From assembly GCA_965153355.1 (NCBI GenBank), contig OZ231126.1, positions 84,692,001 through 84,756,000 on the forward strand: a DNA stretch of 64,000 nucleotides, read 5' to 3'. The stretch is from Flaccisagitta enflata. Taxonomy: Eukaryota; Chaetognatha; Sagittoidea; Aphragmophora. Made by a program: the position numbers and the translations under genes. Under the pieces are notes generated by a model. It was not told where the DNA came from. It worked only from the letters and a program-made list of their open reading frames with translations, and made no database searches. Shown here one piece after another: positions 1 to 11,477 of the stretch. Numbering within the stretch: position 1 is the first letter of the stretch; each line of letters opens with the position of its first letter.

Positions 1-17
1 CTAAAATTTTTAGGTGC

Positions 18-122
18 GCAAAAGCATATCTATAACTGGCTGTGTCCGTCGGTTGGTCGGTTGGTTGGTCGGATAACGATCCACACGTCGCACCTTATTG
101 GCCTACTTGGCCTTTTTTTTTT
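18..122 (+). mobile_element. H-element, AGGTGC subtype
   Basis: Starts TTTTTAGGTGCG, has GGTTGGTCGG ladders, and ends GCACCTTATTGGCC...GGCC plus a T-run. It matches the copy at 23536-23663 in opposite orientation, where the terminal AGGTGC/GCACCT hairpin is intact. Confidence 0.7.
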
Positions 123-949
123 GCCCAAAATACTGTAAGGTGGATCAATCACGAAGGGGGCAAGAAATGATGAATACAAAAAATTCACCTCAAACCCTCA
201 TGCGGCAGTCTTCGTGTTTTTACGCCATCTATCATCTATCATCTATCTCTATCATCTATCGTCTATCATCAATCATCTATCTCAATTCTGAATTGAAACT
301 TAATCTTCTTTTCTTGTCTCGGTCAATGCTCACTCACAACATAAAAAAAAAAAAGAAAGAAGAAGAAGAAAAAAAAAGAAAGCCAATGCAAGACGAGAAT
401 TTGTAAATGATCTCAATTTTGGTCAAATATGACCTCTTTTTTTGGGGGTTTTATTTTCCTTTATCATTTCTGTTCTCGAGTTGATCAATCAAACTGTCAA
501 AAGGCTGCGGATTTTTTCCAGTGTGAAAATTCATAATGAGTTGATTTACATGTATTTTATGATTCCCTCGTGGGCTCCCTTTGGCTTCTACGAGGGGGTA
601 CAATCTAGGCCAGTTTTACAAAAAGATATTGTAAGATGATAAACCTGCCACCGCGAAATTTTAACCGTCTTCTTGACAACGATAATTTCACTTTTATGAA
701 AAACCGTGTTTGCTATAAGTTACACCAAACTCGAGTTTGTTGGTAGACGGACCAACCGACGGATGCGTAATCTAATGGTTTCTCCGTTCACGCAACCCGG
801 TCCTTGTGCTATGAAAACATTCAGTTGAGCTTCACTGAAGCTTCACTGGAGCGCATTCCATGGGACTTGGCCAAATTATGCTTTTTAGTGAAGCTGCCTT
901 GTAGCCAATATAAAAATAACAACAAAATCAAGGGACAGTATGTTCCGCG
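123..949. other. Stretch with no assigned feature
   Basis: ATCT/ATCATCT repeats at 225-285 and a purine run at 340-385. Nothing coding. Confidence 0.4.
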
Positions 950-1348
950 CCTTATAGGCGGGGGGGGGGGGGTATCAACCAAGTTTTGAAATGCCAATCG
1001 GACATATGACCAAGCCATACGCAATCGCAAATCAACGTGATAACTAGATGGAAAAGTTCATGAGACTTCAACATTTATAGTCGTGCCAACCCTACCTTTC
1101 CCATATAGTAAAGTATAGGAGTTCCCTATTCCTCTTCCTTCTCCCTATTCATTACAATGTAAATGAGGGGCGTGGCGCGACTGTAAATGATAAAGCATGA
1201 CGCCTTTTTCCTTTCATATGTGTTTATATAATGAAAGTTGGACAACATTACTACTCCACACTATAAAATGTTATTGTGCACACTTTGACCATATGTCAGA
1301 GTGGCATTTCCAAAGTTGGTTGATACCGCCCCCCCCCCCCCTTATAGG
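950..1348. mobile_element. Inverted-repeat element with G14/C14 arms
   Basis: Arms 950-1014 and 1283-1348 are inverted copies (about 60 bp). Each has CTTATAGG, a run of about 14 G or C, GTATCAACCAA, AAATGCCA and GACATATG. The spacer is about 270 bp with no coding frame. It resembles a miniature inverted-repeat element; target duplication not clear. Confidence 0.65.
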
Positions 1349-1682
1349 CAGGCATGCCTTAATAGCGGGCGCGCCCTAGCGGTGCTCCTCTTTACTCGTG
1401 TGCGCTGCCATCGCGCACCACTCCCCAATTCCCATGTACCCAGTTATCCACCCGCACCAAAAATGCGCGTCTCTATGTTTTATGGTCTCTGAGCTCTTCA
1501 AAGATATTTAAGGTTGCCTTCGCAGCTTTGCCCGGCTTTCAACCCTGTCATGACCCCATCACCTCAAATAGCCACCTCAATCCTTACCACGTGGCTTTTT
1601 TCAATGTTTTGTATTTGATCTATTTCAATCCGTCTTGACTTGCTTGACCACATATCCGTTTTCGCATAAATCTCTTTTCCTT

Positions 1683-1838
1683 TTTAGTTGCGGACACGCA
1701 ACTCTATAAGAGGCTTTGTCCATCCGTCAAATCAGTCGGTTGGTTGGTCACGTGGTGATCGAGTTGAAAATTGAAAACGGCATTTCTGCCCTGCCCACCC
1801 GTCCGCAACTGGTATTGGCTGTGTATCCGACGTTGTTC
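1683..1838 (+). mobile_element. H-element, GCGGAC subtype
   Basis: Terminal hairpin AGTTGCGGACACGCAACT, then TATAAGAGGCTTTGTCC, GGTTGGTTGG, and CTGCCCACCCGTCCGCAAC near the other end. Confidence 0.75.
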
Positions 1839-2197
1839 TTTCGTGTCACATTTATGTCTGTCTGGTGATCGAATTGTTACTACGACCTCAGATCTATGAC
1901 CAGACGCAAGCGTATTTTTTCCACGTTTACTATCGCTCGCATGTGCGTACACATGAGCGTTCAAGGGTGTTCATGTGCGACAGTTTGAGGAGACAGATTG
2001 TCTGATAACCCGTTTGCTTGAACATTGAATTCGTGAGCCTGATTCTGTGTGCCTGTGTCTCCGTCTGCTTGTCCGTCTCATTGTCTGTCTGTCTGAGTTT
2101 TCGCCTGTCGTCCGCAATCTATCTGTCTGTCTGTGTCTCTACCTCTGTCTGTCTGTCTGTCCGTCCGTCTGTCTGTCTCTGCTTATTGGTCTCGGTC

Positions 2198-2324
<127 letters not shown>

Positions 2325-2418
2325 GCCTCTCTCTCTGTTCGTCGTCAGTCGCGTTCTCAAAATCTCATTTCACGGTATTCATCACATCAATTTCCTTCAT
2401 TCTCACTTTTCTGCCCAG

Positions 2419-2505
2419 TTTTGCGAGTGCAACAGTTTGAAAAGCGCAGACTGCGCATCGACGCCTGGCATGCAAAAAATCCCCGCTTCACCATCCAAGT
2501 TGCGT
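2419..2505 (+). CDS. Exon a, first copy of a duplicated exon pair
   Basis: An 87-nt open segment follows acceptor TTTTCTGCCCAG and ends at GCGT|GTAAGC. It reads LRVQQFEKRRLRIDAW, then HAKNPRFTIQVA, phase 1 in and phase 1 out. A continuous frame also extends back through 2350, so the acceptor choice is not certain. The same segment recurs at 3778-3864 with no length change. No family recognised. It lies on the opposite strand from exon D, so it would belong to another gene, possibly nested in the first. Confidence 0.4.
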
Positions 2506-2606
2506 GTAAGCCAACACTCTGTCATCCACTAGCCCAAACCGTCCCCTTCCATTGTTTGGTTTACCCGCAATATCTTTCAATTGCAAGTGTCACTTCCCCT
2601 GCCCAG

Positions 2607-2636
2607 CCGCACGTGACATCAAGAGTTGTCCAAAAG
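2607..2636 (+). CDS. Exon b, first copy (30 nt)
   Basis: Acceptor TTCCCCTGCCCAG and donor AAAAG|GTACGT bound 30 nt that splice to exon a through a 101-nt intron. Phase 1 in, phase 1 out, reading (S)ARDIKSCPK. Being phase-symmetric with exon a, it allows the tandem copy to be spliced on without a frameshift. A microexon this small needs transcript support. Confidence 0.3.
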
Positions 2637-2838
2637 GTACGTTGTCCATTGTTTTTTTTCTTTGTCTGGTAGGTAATTCTGCTCTTCCATATGTAATCCA
2701 TTTTGTTACGTGTCAACGATTCGAATGTTGCTCTTCATCAAAACCTTGGCACAATGCCTTTCGCTTTATGCTCATCGTCTAAAACTTATGTGTTGCAATC
2801 GCTCAGATCATGTTTGTGCACCATCATGGAATTTACAT

Positions 2839-2839
<1 letters not shown>

Positions 2840-2910
<71 letters not shown>
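2840..2910. repeat. (CT)n tract
   Basis: Pure CT, in the region after exon b. Confidence 0.95.
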
Positions 2911-2913
<3 letters not shown>

Positions 2914-2992
2914 ACGCTATTTGGAGGGTTAAAAGCAAAGTCATATTTCAATTTCAAAAGCGCCCTAGGCACACCCAGAAAATACGGTATAT

Positions 2993-3231
2993 CTTTTTAG
3001 TCGCGTGCCCGCGACTCTATGACCCGCTCTGCCCGTCGGTCGGTCAGTCAAGCTCAGCTTTTTTTCGTCATTTGACGTCATTTTAAGTCATTTTAAGTCT
3101 TTTTTACTCATTTCAAGACAATTTACATTTAGTCTTTTAGTCTTATGGTCTTTTAGTCTTTTAATCGTCTAGTCTTTTGGTCTTATGGTTTTAACAACCG
3201 CACGTGACTGTAAAGTATTGGCCTTGTTTCC
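2993..3231 (+). mobile_element. H-element with AGTCTTTT array
   Basis: Hairpin AGTCGCGTGCCCGCGACT, CCGTCGGTCGG ladder, an internal array of about 10-bp units (TTTTAGTCTT), and GGCCTTGTTT end. Confidence 0.75.
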
Positions 3232-3598
3232 TTTATCTTTCGTGGATAGAGTCACATTCATCTCTGTCTGGTGATCGAATTGTTACTACAACCTCAGATC
3301 TATGACCAGACGCAAGCGTATTTTTCCACGTTTACTATCGCTCGCGTGTGCGTACACATGAGCGTTCATGTGTGTTCATGCGCGACGGTTTGAGGAGCCT
3401 GATTGTCTGATAACCCGTTTGCTTGAACATTGAATTCGTGAGCCTGATTCTGTGTGCCTGTGTCTCCGTCTGCTTGTCCGTCTCATTGTCCGTCTGTCTG
3501 AGTTTTCGCCTGTCCTCCGCAATCTATCTGTCTGTCTGTATCTCTACCTCTGTCTGTCTGTCTCTCTGCCTGTCTGTCTGTCTGTCTGTCTGTCCCTG

Positions 3599-3600
<2 letters not shown>

Positions 3601-3683
<83 letters not shown>
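3601..3683. repeat. (CT)n tract
   Basis: Counterpart of 2202-2312 in the second duplication unit, about 30 bp shorter. Confidence 0.95.
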
Positions 3684-3687
<4 letters not shown>

Positions 3688-3777
3688 CTCTCTCTGTTCG
3701 TCGTCAGTCGCGTTCTCAAAATCTCATTTCACGGTATTCATCACATCAATTTCCTTCATTCTCACTTTTCTGCCCAG

Positions 3778-3864
3778 TTTTGCGAGTGCAACAGTTTGAA
3801 AAGCGCAGACTGCGCATCGACGCCTGGCATGCAAAAAATCCCCGCTTCTCCATTCGAGTCGCGT
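3778..3864 (+). CDS. Exon a', second copy
   Basis: Same length and splice borders as 2419-2505. It has four base differences from the first copy; two change residues (Thr to Ser, Gln to Arg). The phase is compatible with being joined after exon b. It lies in the 1.4-kb tandem duplication. Confidence 0.4.
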
Positions 3865-3965
3865 GTAAGCCAACACTCTGTCATCCACTAGCCCGATTCG
3901 TCCCCTTCCATTGTTTGGTTTACCCGAAACATCTTTCGATTGCAAGTGTCACTTCCCCTGCCCAG

Positions 3966-3995
3966 CCGCACGTTACATCAAGAGTTGTCCAAAAG
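3966..3995 (+). CDS. Exon b', second copy
   Basis: Same borders as 2607-2636 with one base change (Asp to Tyr codon). The donor is AAAAG|GTACGT. It could splice onward through the intron holding (CT)n at 4203-4301, but no following plus-strand exon was found. Confidence 0.3.
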
Positions 3996-4202
3996 GTACG
4001 TAGTCCATTGTTTTTTTTTCTTTGTCTGGTAGGTAATTCTGCTCTTCCATATGTAATCCATTTTGTTACTTGTCAACGATTTGAATGTTGCCCTTCATCC
4101 ATCAAAACCTTGGCACAATGCCTTTCGCTTTATGCTCATCGTCTCAAATTTATGTGTTGCTATCGCTCAAATCATATTTGTGCACCATCATGGAATTTAC
4201 GT

Positions 4203-4305
<103 letters not shown>

Positions 4306-4307
4306 AC

Positions 4308-4414
4308 CTTGTGAATTGACGGATCTGACTTTGCCTTGATACACGCACGATTGACTTTGATGCAATTCCAAAAATGAGTTGCCATGTTCGCTTACGAAAA
4401 CCACCTCCTCTAAC
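4308..4414 (-). CDS. Exon D of the same unknown protein
   Basis: A 107-nt exon has a long TTC-rich tract ending ATTCCAATTCTAG on its 5' side and donor CAAG|GTAAAC. Phase 2 in, phase 1 out, so it joins exon C exactly across an intron of about 9.5 kb. It reads LEEVVFVSEHGNSFLELHQ then SQSCVYQGKVRSVNSQ. The downstream intron starts with a (CT)n tract (GA on plus runs the other way at 4203-4301). The next exon must lie to the left, and I could not identify it. The long intron contains S-elements, an H-element and microsatellites. Confidence 0.6.
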
Positions 4415-4929
4415 CTAGAATTGGAATATGGAAAATGGAGAAGAAAAAGAAGAAAATGAAGCAGAAGAAGAAAATGTGAAACTCGCGTTTTTAAAAACAA
4501 GGGTGAGGATACAAACGCTTAACTACTATACTCACATGCCCATAAAGCTTCATATACACGAACAAACAAACACGCAGAAGAACCCCCCTTCCCACACACA
4601 CCACATCTTGGGGTGACCTCCCCCAAACGCACGAGTCTAGAAACAACAACAACCACACAATCTCCCCTTCCCTCCTCCCTCCTCCCTCTCGCTAGATTTC
4701 GCCTTCCTTTCGCAATTATTCTGCGAGAAGGGAAGAAGAGGACTAGTCTCCCATAAAGAAGGGAAGACAAAAACAGCTAATAGTGATTTTCGAAGAGCTT
4801 CAGGAATCCCCCTCTTAGCGCCTTATTATTGCGGTTAGGTCAGTCGGTCAGGGATGAATCGATAATTGAGGCTCTTATGAAATAACCTCACGCCATGGGT
4901 TGCCTAAACACGCAGTTACAGAGGAAGAA

Positions 4930-4930
<1 letters not shown>

Positions 4931-4964
<34 letters not shown>

Positions 4965-5013
4965 GAGAGAGAGAGAGAGAGAGAGAGAAGGGAGAGATGG
5001 GAGAGATGAGAGT

Positions 5014-5079
<66 letters not shown>

Positions 5080-5192
5080 GAGAGAGGGAGAGAGAGAGAG
5101 GGAGAGAGAGAGAGGTAGAGAGAGAGAGAAGGGTAGAGAGAGAGAGAGAGAGAGCAGAGAGAGAAGGGTAGAGAGAGAAGGGTAGAGAGAGA

Positions 5193-5232
<40 letters not shown>

Positions 5233-5236
5233 GAAG
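4931..5236. repeat. (GA)n tract with GGGA interruptions
   Basis: About 300 bp of purine-only sequence; the interruptions suggest an old tract. Confidence 0.95.
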
Positions 5237-5460
5237 AGGGAGGAGGAGGGTGGGGGGCAGAGGAATCAGGTTGTTCAATCGAAATGCAGAGAGAGAAAAG
5301 TGGAGGAGAGAAAAAGAAAGATTCTTTCCCATTAAGAATACCGCGCAATCATCAGACAGCGCTACGGATAGGAGAGTTGTACCTCGCCCGAGCGTGTGCA
5401 AATATTACGATGTTTCTGTTTTACACCGACATTCATTTGTTTTGTTTTTCCTTTTTTTGG

Positions 5461-5640
5461 GGGGGGGCGGGGCTGGGGTCATACGTTAACAGAAACTCAT
5501 CATGGTTAACTTGTAAAATAATCAATCCGCAAACTTACAGACCACCGAGCAAACCCGTTTTATGTCCACGCAGCACATTCAAGTTGATCTAAAGATAAAA
5601 ATTGAAAAAAAGAAAAAAACGTATGTGATCAAAAGAAAAC
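5461..5640. other. Unassigned spacer
   Basis: G-run at 5457-5470, then AT-rich sequence. No coding or repeat feature seen. Confidence 0.4.
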
Positions 5641-5772
5641 AAGGCCGTATGCACGGCAGCATTAGTCGCGGACGGGTGGGCAGGAGCGGAAAACCTCGAA
5701 AAACAGTTTTGTGACGGACGGACGGACCGACCAAAAAGTGGCTTATAGAGTCGCGTATCCGCGACTAAAAAG
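5641..5772 (-). mobile_element. H-element, GCGGAC subtype
   Basis: Reads AAGGCCGTATGCACGGC, AGTCGCGGACGGGTGGGCAG, GACGGACGGACC, then hairpin AGTCGCGTATCCGCGACT. Short form without an array. Confidence 0.75.
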
Positions 5773-6026
5773 ACGCAAGTGCAGATGAACGAATCTCGTG
5801 AGTGCCAAAGGACATGGTTTCGATGTTTTGTGCGCCTGTGAATGAGAAAAGATTAGAAAAGATTAAGAAAGGGAGGAGTCTAAAGAATAGCACTCAAAAC
5901 TCGATTTAATGGGAAATCATTACCAAGACTTCTTGCCGAGAGAGAGTTTTAAATCGGATGTTCTACGCCGCTCTGCCAAGATCTTTCTTTCTCTTACATC
6001 CTTTGTTTTCAGGGTGCTATTCTGGG

Positions 6027-6029
6027 ATT

Positions 6030-6086
<57 letters not shown>

Positions 6087-6098
6087 AGGGTGCTATTC

Positions 6099-6136
<38 letters not shown>
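6027..6136. repeat. (GTT)n tract, two blocks
   Basis: Two GTT blocks separated by a repeated GGGTGCTATTCT motif that also precedes the first block, so the block was duplicated together with its left flank. Confidence 0.9.
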
Positions 6137-6139
<3 letters not shown>

Positions 6140-6354
6140 TTTTACTGTCAAAAGTGCTGCCCCAGCCCCTCAATATATCTACACGACCTCCTCAAGGCCC
6201 TGTCTCCCCCCCCTCCCCCTTTTATTTATAAGAGTCCTCTGAGAAATCCGTCATCATGATCACATTTTGAACACTTTACAGAAACCTGAGAAACGAAACG
6301 GAGGAAAAGTAGTGAAAACCCTTCAATCCCTCTTCAAGGATGAATTTGATGCAA

Positions 6355-6356
<2 letters not shown>

Positions 6357-6403
<47 letters not shown>

Positions 6404-6428
6404 CAGAGAGAGAGAGAGAGAGAGAGAG
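6357..6428. repeat. (GA)n tract followed by CAGA repeats
   Basis: GA dinucleotides grade into AGACAGACAG at 6436-6490. Confidence 0.95.
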
Positions 6429-6949
6429 TCAGTGTCAGACAGACAGATAGACAGACATGCAAACAAACAAAGACACAGAACGACAGACAGGCAGAGCTGC
6501 GGAGTAATTGTGGAAGGATAGCCAAGGGAATTTTACATCTAAATTCCACATGAGTATGTACAAATAAGCAAATGAGACCCGATAGAATTGATGCAAAAGA
6601 GAGCAACGAGAACTCCTCACAAGTTTTCCTCGTGTACTTGTGACTACCAGTGCAGTGTGTCTGTACCTGTCTTGAGCCTCATCAGCACTGAGCAGACTTC
6701 TACCATCTAACTAATAGAATTAATAGTAATTACCACAAAGACAAGTGACGTGGGGTTACAACATCGTTGTGGACAGGGGCGTGGGAGGGGGCAGGGCGGA
6801 AATGCACTTTATACCAATTTTCCGCAACGGACAGACCGAAACTAAAAACTCGCTTGAACTGGACTCAATGAACTAATACAGGCCGATGTTGCCACGGAAA
6901 AACAGCGATTTACATTTAGTTGTCTTGATTTTTCTTCACATTTTTTAAA

Positions 6950-7005
6950 GAGACAGAGACGGACAGATAGACAGACGGACAGATAGACAGACAGACAGAC
7001 AGAAA
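6950..7005. repeat. (GACA)n-rich stretch
   Basis: Imperfect GACA/GATA/GACG tetramers; no gene evidence around it. Confidence 0.8.
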
Positions 7006-7289
7006 AACGTAGGAAAAAGCTGAGAGAACTAGAAAGCGACCGAGAAAATGGCTAAAAGGTTTGGAGTGGAAGAGGAGTGTTGGAGGGGGGGGTTGGTTGA
7101 AAGAGAGTGATGCGCGAGCATAAAGGAGAAAGACTAAACTTAAGTGGAGATGCTTTTGAGTTTGAGTACTTGATAACATCCTTGTCCGTGTTTCGTCGGT
7201 GGGTTCCTGAGACTCAAACTCAGTCTGACGGCTGAGTGTTTCCTTCTCCGATCAGGGATCCCGGTTGCAAAAAGCTTAAACAAGTCTTG

Positions 7290-7815
7290 CAAGGGCAATA
7301 TGTGGTCGGCGATACACGTTGCCCTGCATTGCATTGTTGAAATGGAGTGAGAGGAAGCAGGTGGCGTGGCAAAGGGGCAGGTCCTGAACACAGGGGACTT
7401 TCATTCATCTATTCATCCCGTCCGTCCGTCAATCCGTCCGTCCGTCCATCCGTTCCCCCAGACCCTCTCAGCACAGAATCTGCCCTCTCAGGCCTGGAAA
7501 TTTGCCCTCTCCAGGCCTGAAATCTGCCCTCTCAGGCCTTGGATGTCATGAGGGCAGATGCCAGGCATGAGAGGAGTCCAGTTCGGGCCAGGAGATCAGA
7601 TTTCAGCCTGAGAGGACAGATTTCAGGCCTGAGAGAGCCAGATTCAAGGCCTGAGAGGGCAGATTTCCAGGTACCAAGTGAGAGGTAAGATTTCAGGCCT
7701 GAGGAGGGCAGATTTGGGCCTGAGAGGGCCTATGGGGACGACGGACGGACGGAATGACGAACAAAAGTCCCCCTGTGTTCTACAGGACTTCGTCACCGGG
7801 GCCGCTGCCCAAAAA
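7290..7815. mobile_element. S-element, array changes strand in the middle
   Basis: Left end GGGCAATATGTGGTCGGCG and CCTGAACACAGGGGACTTTC; right end GAAAGTCCCC equivalent at 7766, CTGTGTTCTACAGGACTTCG, GGGGCCGCTGCCC. About 20-bp units read CTCTCAGGCCTGAAATCTGC before about 7545 and their complement after it. Confidence 0.8.
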
Positions 7816-7894
7816 CAGGCCGAAGCTCCAAGCGTCATTATGGTCAGCGGTTCCCAATGCCATTGATATCATTAGTATTGTAAGTGATGAGGTA

Positions 7895-8672
7895 ATGGGG
7901 CAGCAGCGGAGGGTCAATGACCTATGATTCCACACAGGGCAATTTTGTTTTGGGAGGCATGATCTTGGGTCTGAGGGTCTAATCTGGGGTCAAAAAGGTC
8001 TGATCTGGGGCCTGATATAGGGTCTGAAAGGCCTGATAAAGAGTCTAGGAGGCTGTGAGTTAAGGCCTAGGAGAAGCCTGAAAAGAAAGTCTGAGAGAGG
8101 CCTGATTAGGGATCTCAGATGCCTGATATGTAATTTGAGAGGCCAGATTTGTGGTCTGCGAGGCCTGATTTGGGGTCTGAAAGGCCTGAAAAGAGGTTCG
8201 GAGGCTTGGGTTGGGGCCTAAGAGGCCTGATAAGAGGTCTAAGAAGCCTGATTTTGGGTCTAAGGGGCCTGATTTGGGGTCTGATAGGCCTGATTTGGGG
8301 TCTGAGAGGCCTGATGAGAGGTCCGGTGGCCTGAGTTGGGGCCTATGAGGCCTGATAAGAGGTCTGAGAGGCCTGATTTGGGGTTTGAGAGCTGCTTTGA
8401 GGTTGAGAGGCCTGATTTGGGAGGAATTCTGAAGGCCTGCTGAGGTCTGAGGCCTGATTTGGGGTCTGAGAGGCCTGATTTGGGGTCTGTGAGGCCTGCT
8501 TTGAGGTCTCAGAGGCCTGCTTTGAGGTCTGAGAGACCTGATTGGGGGTCTGAGAGGCCTGATTTGGGGTCTGAGAGGCCTGATTTGGGGTCTGAGAGGC
8601 CTGATTTGGAAAAATTGTCCTGTGTGGAGACAGGTCATCGGCGCGCCTCCGGGGCCGCTGCCCAAAAAGGAC
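7895..8672. mobile_element. S-element, CACACAGG subtype
   Basis: Left GGGGCAGCAGCGG..GTCAATGACCTATG; right CAGGTCATCGGCGCGC..GGGGCCGCTGCCC. About 25 units close to GAGGCCTGATTTGGGGTCT. Confidence 0.8.
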
Positions 8673-8699
8673 ATGTCACAGATTTTTATATGGAGGACC

Positions 8700-9435
8700 T
8701 AATAGGTCGCCCAAGGGCAATATGTGGTCAGCGTACCGTTGCCCTGCTTTGCATGGTTGTGAATTGGAATGAGGGAAGCAGGGCAGCGGCTGAAAGACAG
8801 AAGTCCTGTAGAACACAGGGGGACTTTTTCGTTCATACGTGCGCTGTCTGTCCTGCCTGAAGAAATGGATGATATGCTATAGAGGGCTGACCAAAAGACT
8901 TCAAGAGCCTAAACTGAGGTCTAAGAAGGCTGATGTAAGGCCAGAGAATGTCAATTTGAAGCTTGAGAGGGCTGACTTGAGGCTTGAGAGCGCTGGATTA
9001 AGGCTTGAAAGGCCAGAGGATTGACTTGAAGCCTGAAAGCGCAAAATAAATTGAGAGCTTAGATGGCTGATTTGAGGCCTGAAGCCTAATTTGAGGCCTG
9101 AGAGGCCAGGTTGGAGGACTGAGAGGCTGGATTTGAGGCCTAAGAGACCAGATTTGAGGCCTGAGGAGGAGTCAGGTTTGGGTCTGAGGGGTTGGTTTGA
9201 GGCCTGAGAGAGGCCAGATTTGAGGACTGAGATGCTGGATTTGAGGCCAGAGGGGCTGGATTGAGAGGCCCGAGAAGCCGGGTTAGAGGCCTGAGAGGCC
9301 AGATTTGAGCTATGAGTGCTCAGATGAGAGGCCTGAGGGGCCCAATCAGGGGGAAGGGGACGGAGGAACGAGCGAAAGTCCCCTGTGTTCTACAGGACAT
9401 CGTCACCTTGAGGCCGCTTGCCCAAAAAGGCTGTA
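8700..9435. mobile_element. S-element
   Basis: Left end CAAGGGCAATATGTGGTCAG, GCAGGGCAGCGGC, AGTCCTGTAGAACACAGGGG; right end CCCCTGTGTTCTACAGGACA and GAGGCCGCTTGCCC. Interior about 20-bp GGCCTGAGAGGCTGGATTTGA-like units. The left 200 bp match 38,690-38,890 closely. Confidence 0.85.
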
Positions 9436-9439
9436 GAAC

Positions 9440-10630
9440 ATGATTCTGATATTCATTTTGACCTAACTTGGGCCAATAAGATTAGAAAACAGCTATTTTT
9501 CATAAAAAAAAAAAACAGTATAAAATGAAATATTTCGGACTTTTTTTTAAAGAAACATAAAGTACCAATAGCAATTGATATAGAACGATTTTGAATAGGT
9601 CTAAGAGCTTCAAAAATAGCGTTAAATTCCCCCAAAATGAAGAAATGACCGAAAATAAAAAAATTCAAAATCTGATATCGGTGAACAATTTTTTGGGGTG
9701 AGATATGCTGTCAGCATGAATTTCATCATTATACTTACACATAAAACTGTTTCTAATTTTTTGGCTTAAATTAGTTCAAATGAATATAAGAATCCTGTTC
9801 TACAGCTACAAATCTGATAGGTATTGGCCTTGTTTTTTTAAAACCCTTAAAATTGAGATTTTCTCTAACCGGATTCCTGACCGTCTCCAACCACTTCATT
9901 TGTACATACATTCACTGGTTTTATGCTCTCCATCGTCGATGTGTCCTACTTTTCAAAGTTAGAAGATACTTGAGGCTCGGCCTTTCACTTTCCTCCGATG
10001 TAATTGTGCTTCTTATATCCAGATTCACTTGTTGTCAACAGGGATTGACAAGGTCCTGAGACTCAATTCAACAAATTCCCCATTTCAAAGGAGTTTGCCA
10101 TCGCTTAACTATATGTTTTGCACGACGTTTTAAACGATCTGAATGTCGTTTTCTCTATGGCTTAGTCAGTAGTCTGTATTCAGTGCGAGCGTTCTCAAAG
10201 TAACATTCAGTCAATTACATTTTTGTTTCAGAATAACGAATCGTGTTTCTTGGTCTCAGCTGCATGGCCTTTCACTTGATCAGTGTTCGACCTTCTTGTT
10301 CATCTACGTTTTTTTTTGGTCTTTTTTTTGGTGTGTGTTTTTGTTTTTTTTTCACTTCTTTCTGCTTTCTTTTCAGTACTTTTAGTCTCTACTTTTTTTT
10401 TTGCGATAAAAAAGTGAATCAAAGAGGTAAATGAGAACTAAACCAACGAGGCGTCCTCAAGAAATCATGTTCATTGTCAGATAAATTCTCTAAATTCTGT
10501 CTAATTCCCTATCTCATAAAGCATTTGAACGAACATTGAAACACACATTTGAAATGGATGGATAGATAAGGAGTATTTTGGGCGGGCAATTATTTTTTGG
10601 TTTTTTTTTAGGCAAAGGCAGATGGAAGGG
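9440..10630. other. AT-rich stretch, nothing assigned
   Basis: No repeats of the local families. An acceptor-like TTTTTGTTTCAG at 10218-10229 has no good exon after it. Confidence 0.4.
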
Positions 10631-10639
10631 CGAAAAGAT

Positions 10640-10745
10640 GGACGGACGGACCAGGCGCTCGATAATCCACATGACATCGAATGTATCGCGATGGACAAAC
10701 TCTTTCGATTGATGAACGGAACGTAGGAAAACTCTGAAACGGATG
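10640..10745 (-). CDS. Possible exon, protein-like frame
   Basis: After CATCCGTTTCAG the minus strand reads VFLRSVHQSKEFVHRDTF, then DVMWIIERL. The composition is protein-like, but no consensus donor is present before the GTCCGTCC ladder at 10635-10655. It lies inside the intron between exons C and D, but its phases do not fit as a middle exon. Confidence 0.25.
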
Positions 10746-10759
10746 CGCGCACATTTAGA

Positions 10760-11418
10760 ATCTGTTATCAGGTACTTAACAAAGCAAGACAAAAGAGAGA
10801 AAAAAAAATGATAAAATTTTTTTTCCCCACTAAGTTCCCAAGCGACCTCCCGAATTCAAAACATGCACCGCCACTGACACACACGTTCAATATCTTTCTC
10901 TCTCTTTCACTCTATCTAATTCGCTCGAGTTGAAAAGGTTTTAGATGCACTGAACGTTGCTTGATATCTCAGCTTAGCGGGGTTTATGCAAGATTCAAAT
11001 TGTAATTTATGCGTTTTTTAAGAGCGTGGTTTTGAAGGGTAAGTCGCTAGTGTGCCCGTGTGTGTGTGTGGCTGCGTGCGTCTATGTTTGTGTGACGCGT
11101 ATGCGTACGTGTTTGTGTGTATGCGCGAACACACAGTAAATGAAACATATGTCACAGCAGAAAAAAGAATACAAATCATATAAATGTACATCTAGTGAAT
11201 GGGTTGAGCGCGGCCAATAGCCTAAGTTCTTTTTGTTTTATGTAGCATGGGGAAAAAAAGATCAATTTCGAATGGATGTCCCTGAATTATGAGTGCAGCC
11301 CAAAGAGCGTTAGTAAGTGGAACTGGTTCAACATCTTTTTACTTATTAGATAGTGCAACGATTTATGTCTAAAAGGATAAAAAAAGATGTCTCCCGTGTT
11401 TTTATTTCAGGTGAAAAT
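10760..11418. other. Stretch with a TG-rich segment
   Basis: Imperfect GT-rich stretch at 11055-11135; otherwise no feature seen. Confidence 0.4.
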
Positions 11419-11420
11419 GT

Positions 11421-11477
11421 ATTTACTGGGTTCAATTTGGAGCTCCAGACTCTCTAAAGCAGATTGATGAGAAAGCG
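11421..11477 (+). CDS. Possible terminal exon
   Basis: After acceptor GTTTTTATTTCAG a frame reads VKMYLLGSIWSSRLSKAD and a stop. Short, and supported only by the acceptor. Confidence 0.2.

Noticed and set aside
8060-8674. 204-codon frame of RPLRPQI repeats, and similar frames in S-elements
   Set aside because: Translation of the 20-bp minisatellite, open because the unit length and composition avoid stops.
7380-9430. Regular short repeats that could suggest a CRISPR array
   Set aside because: Units are contiguous minisatellites without unique spacers, and the DNA is clearly eukaryotic.
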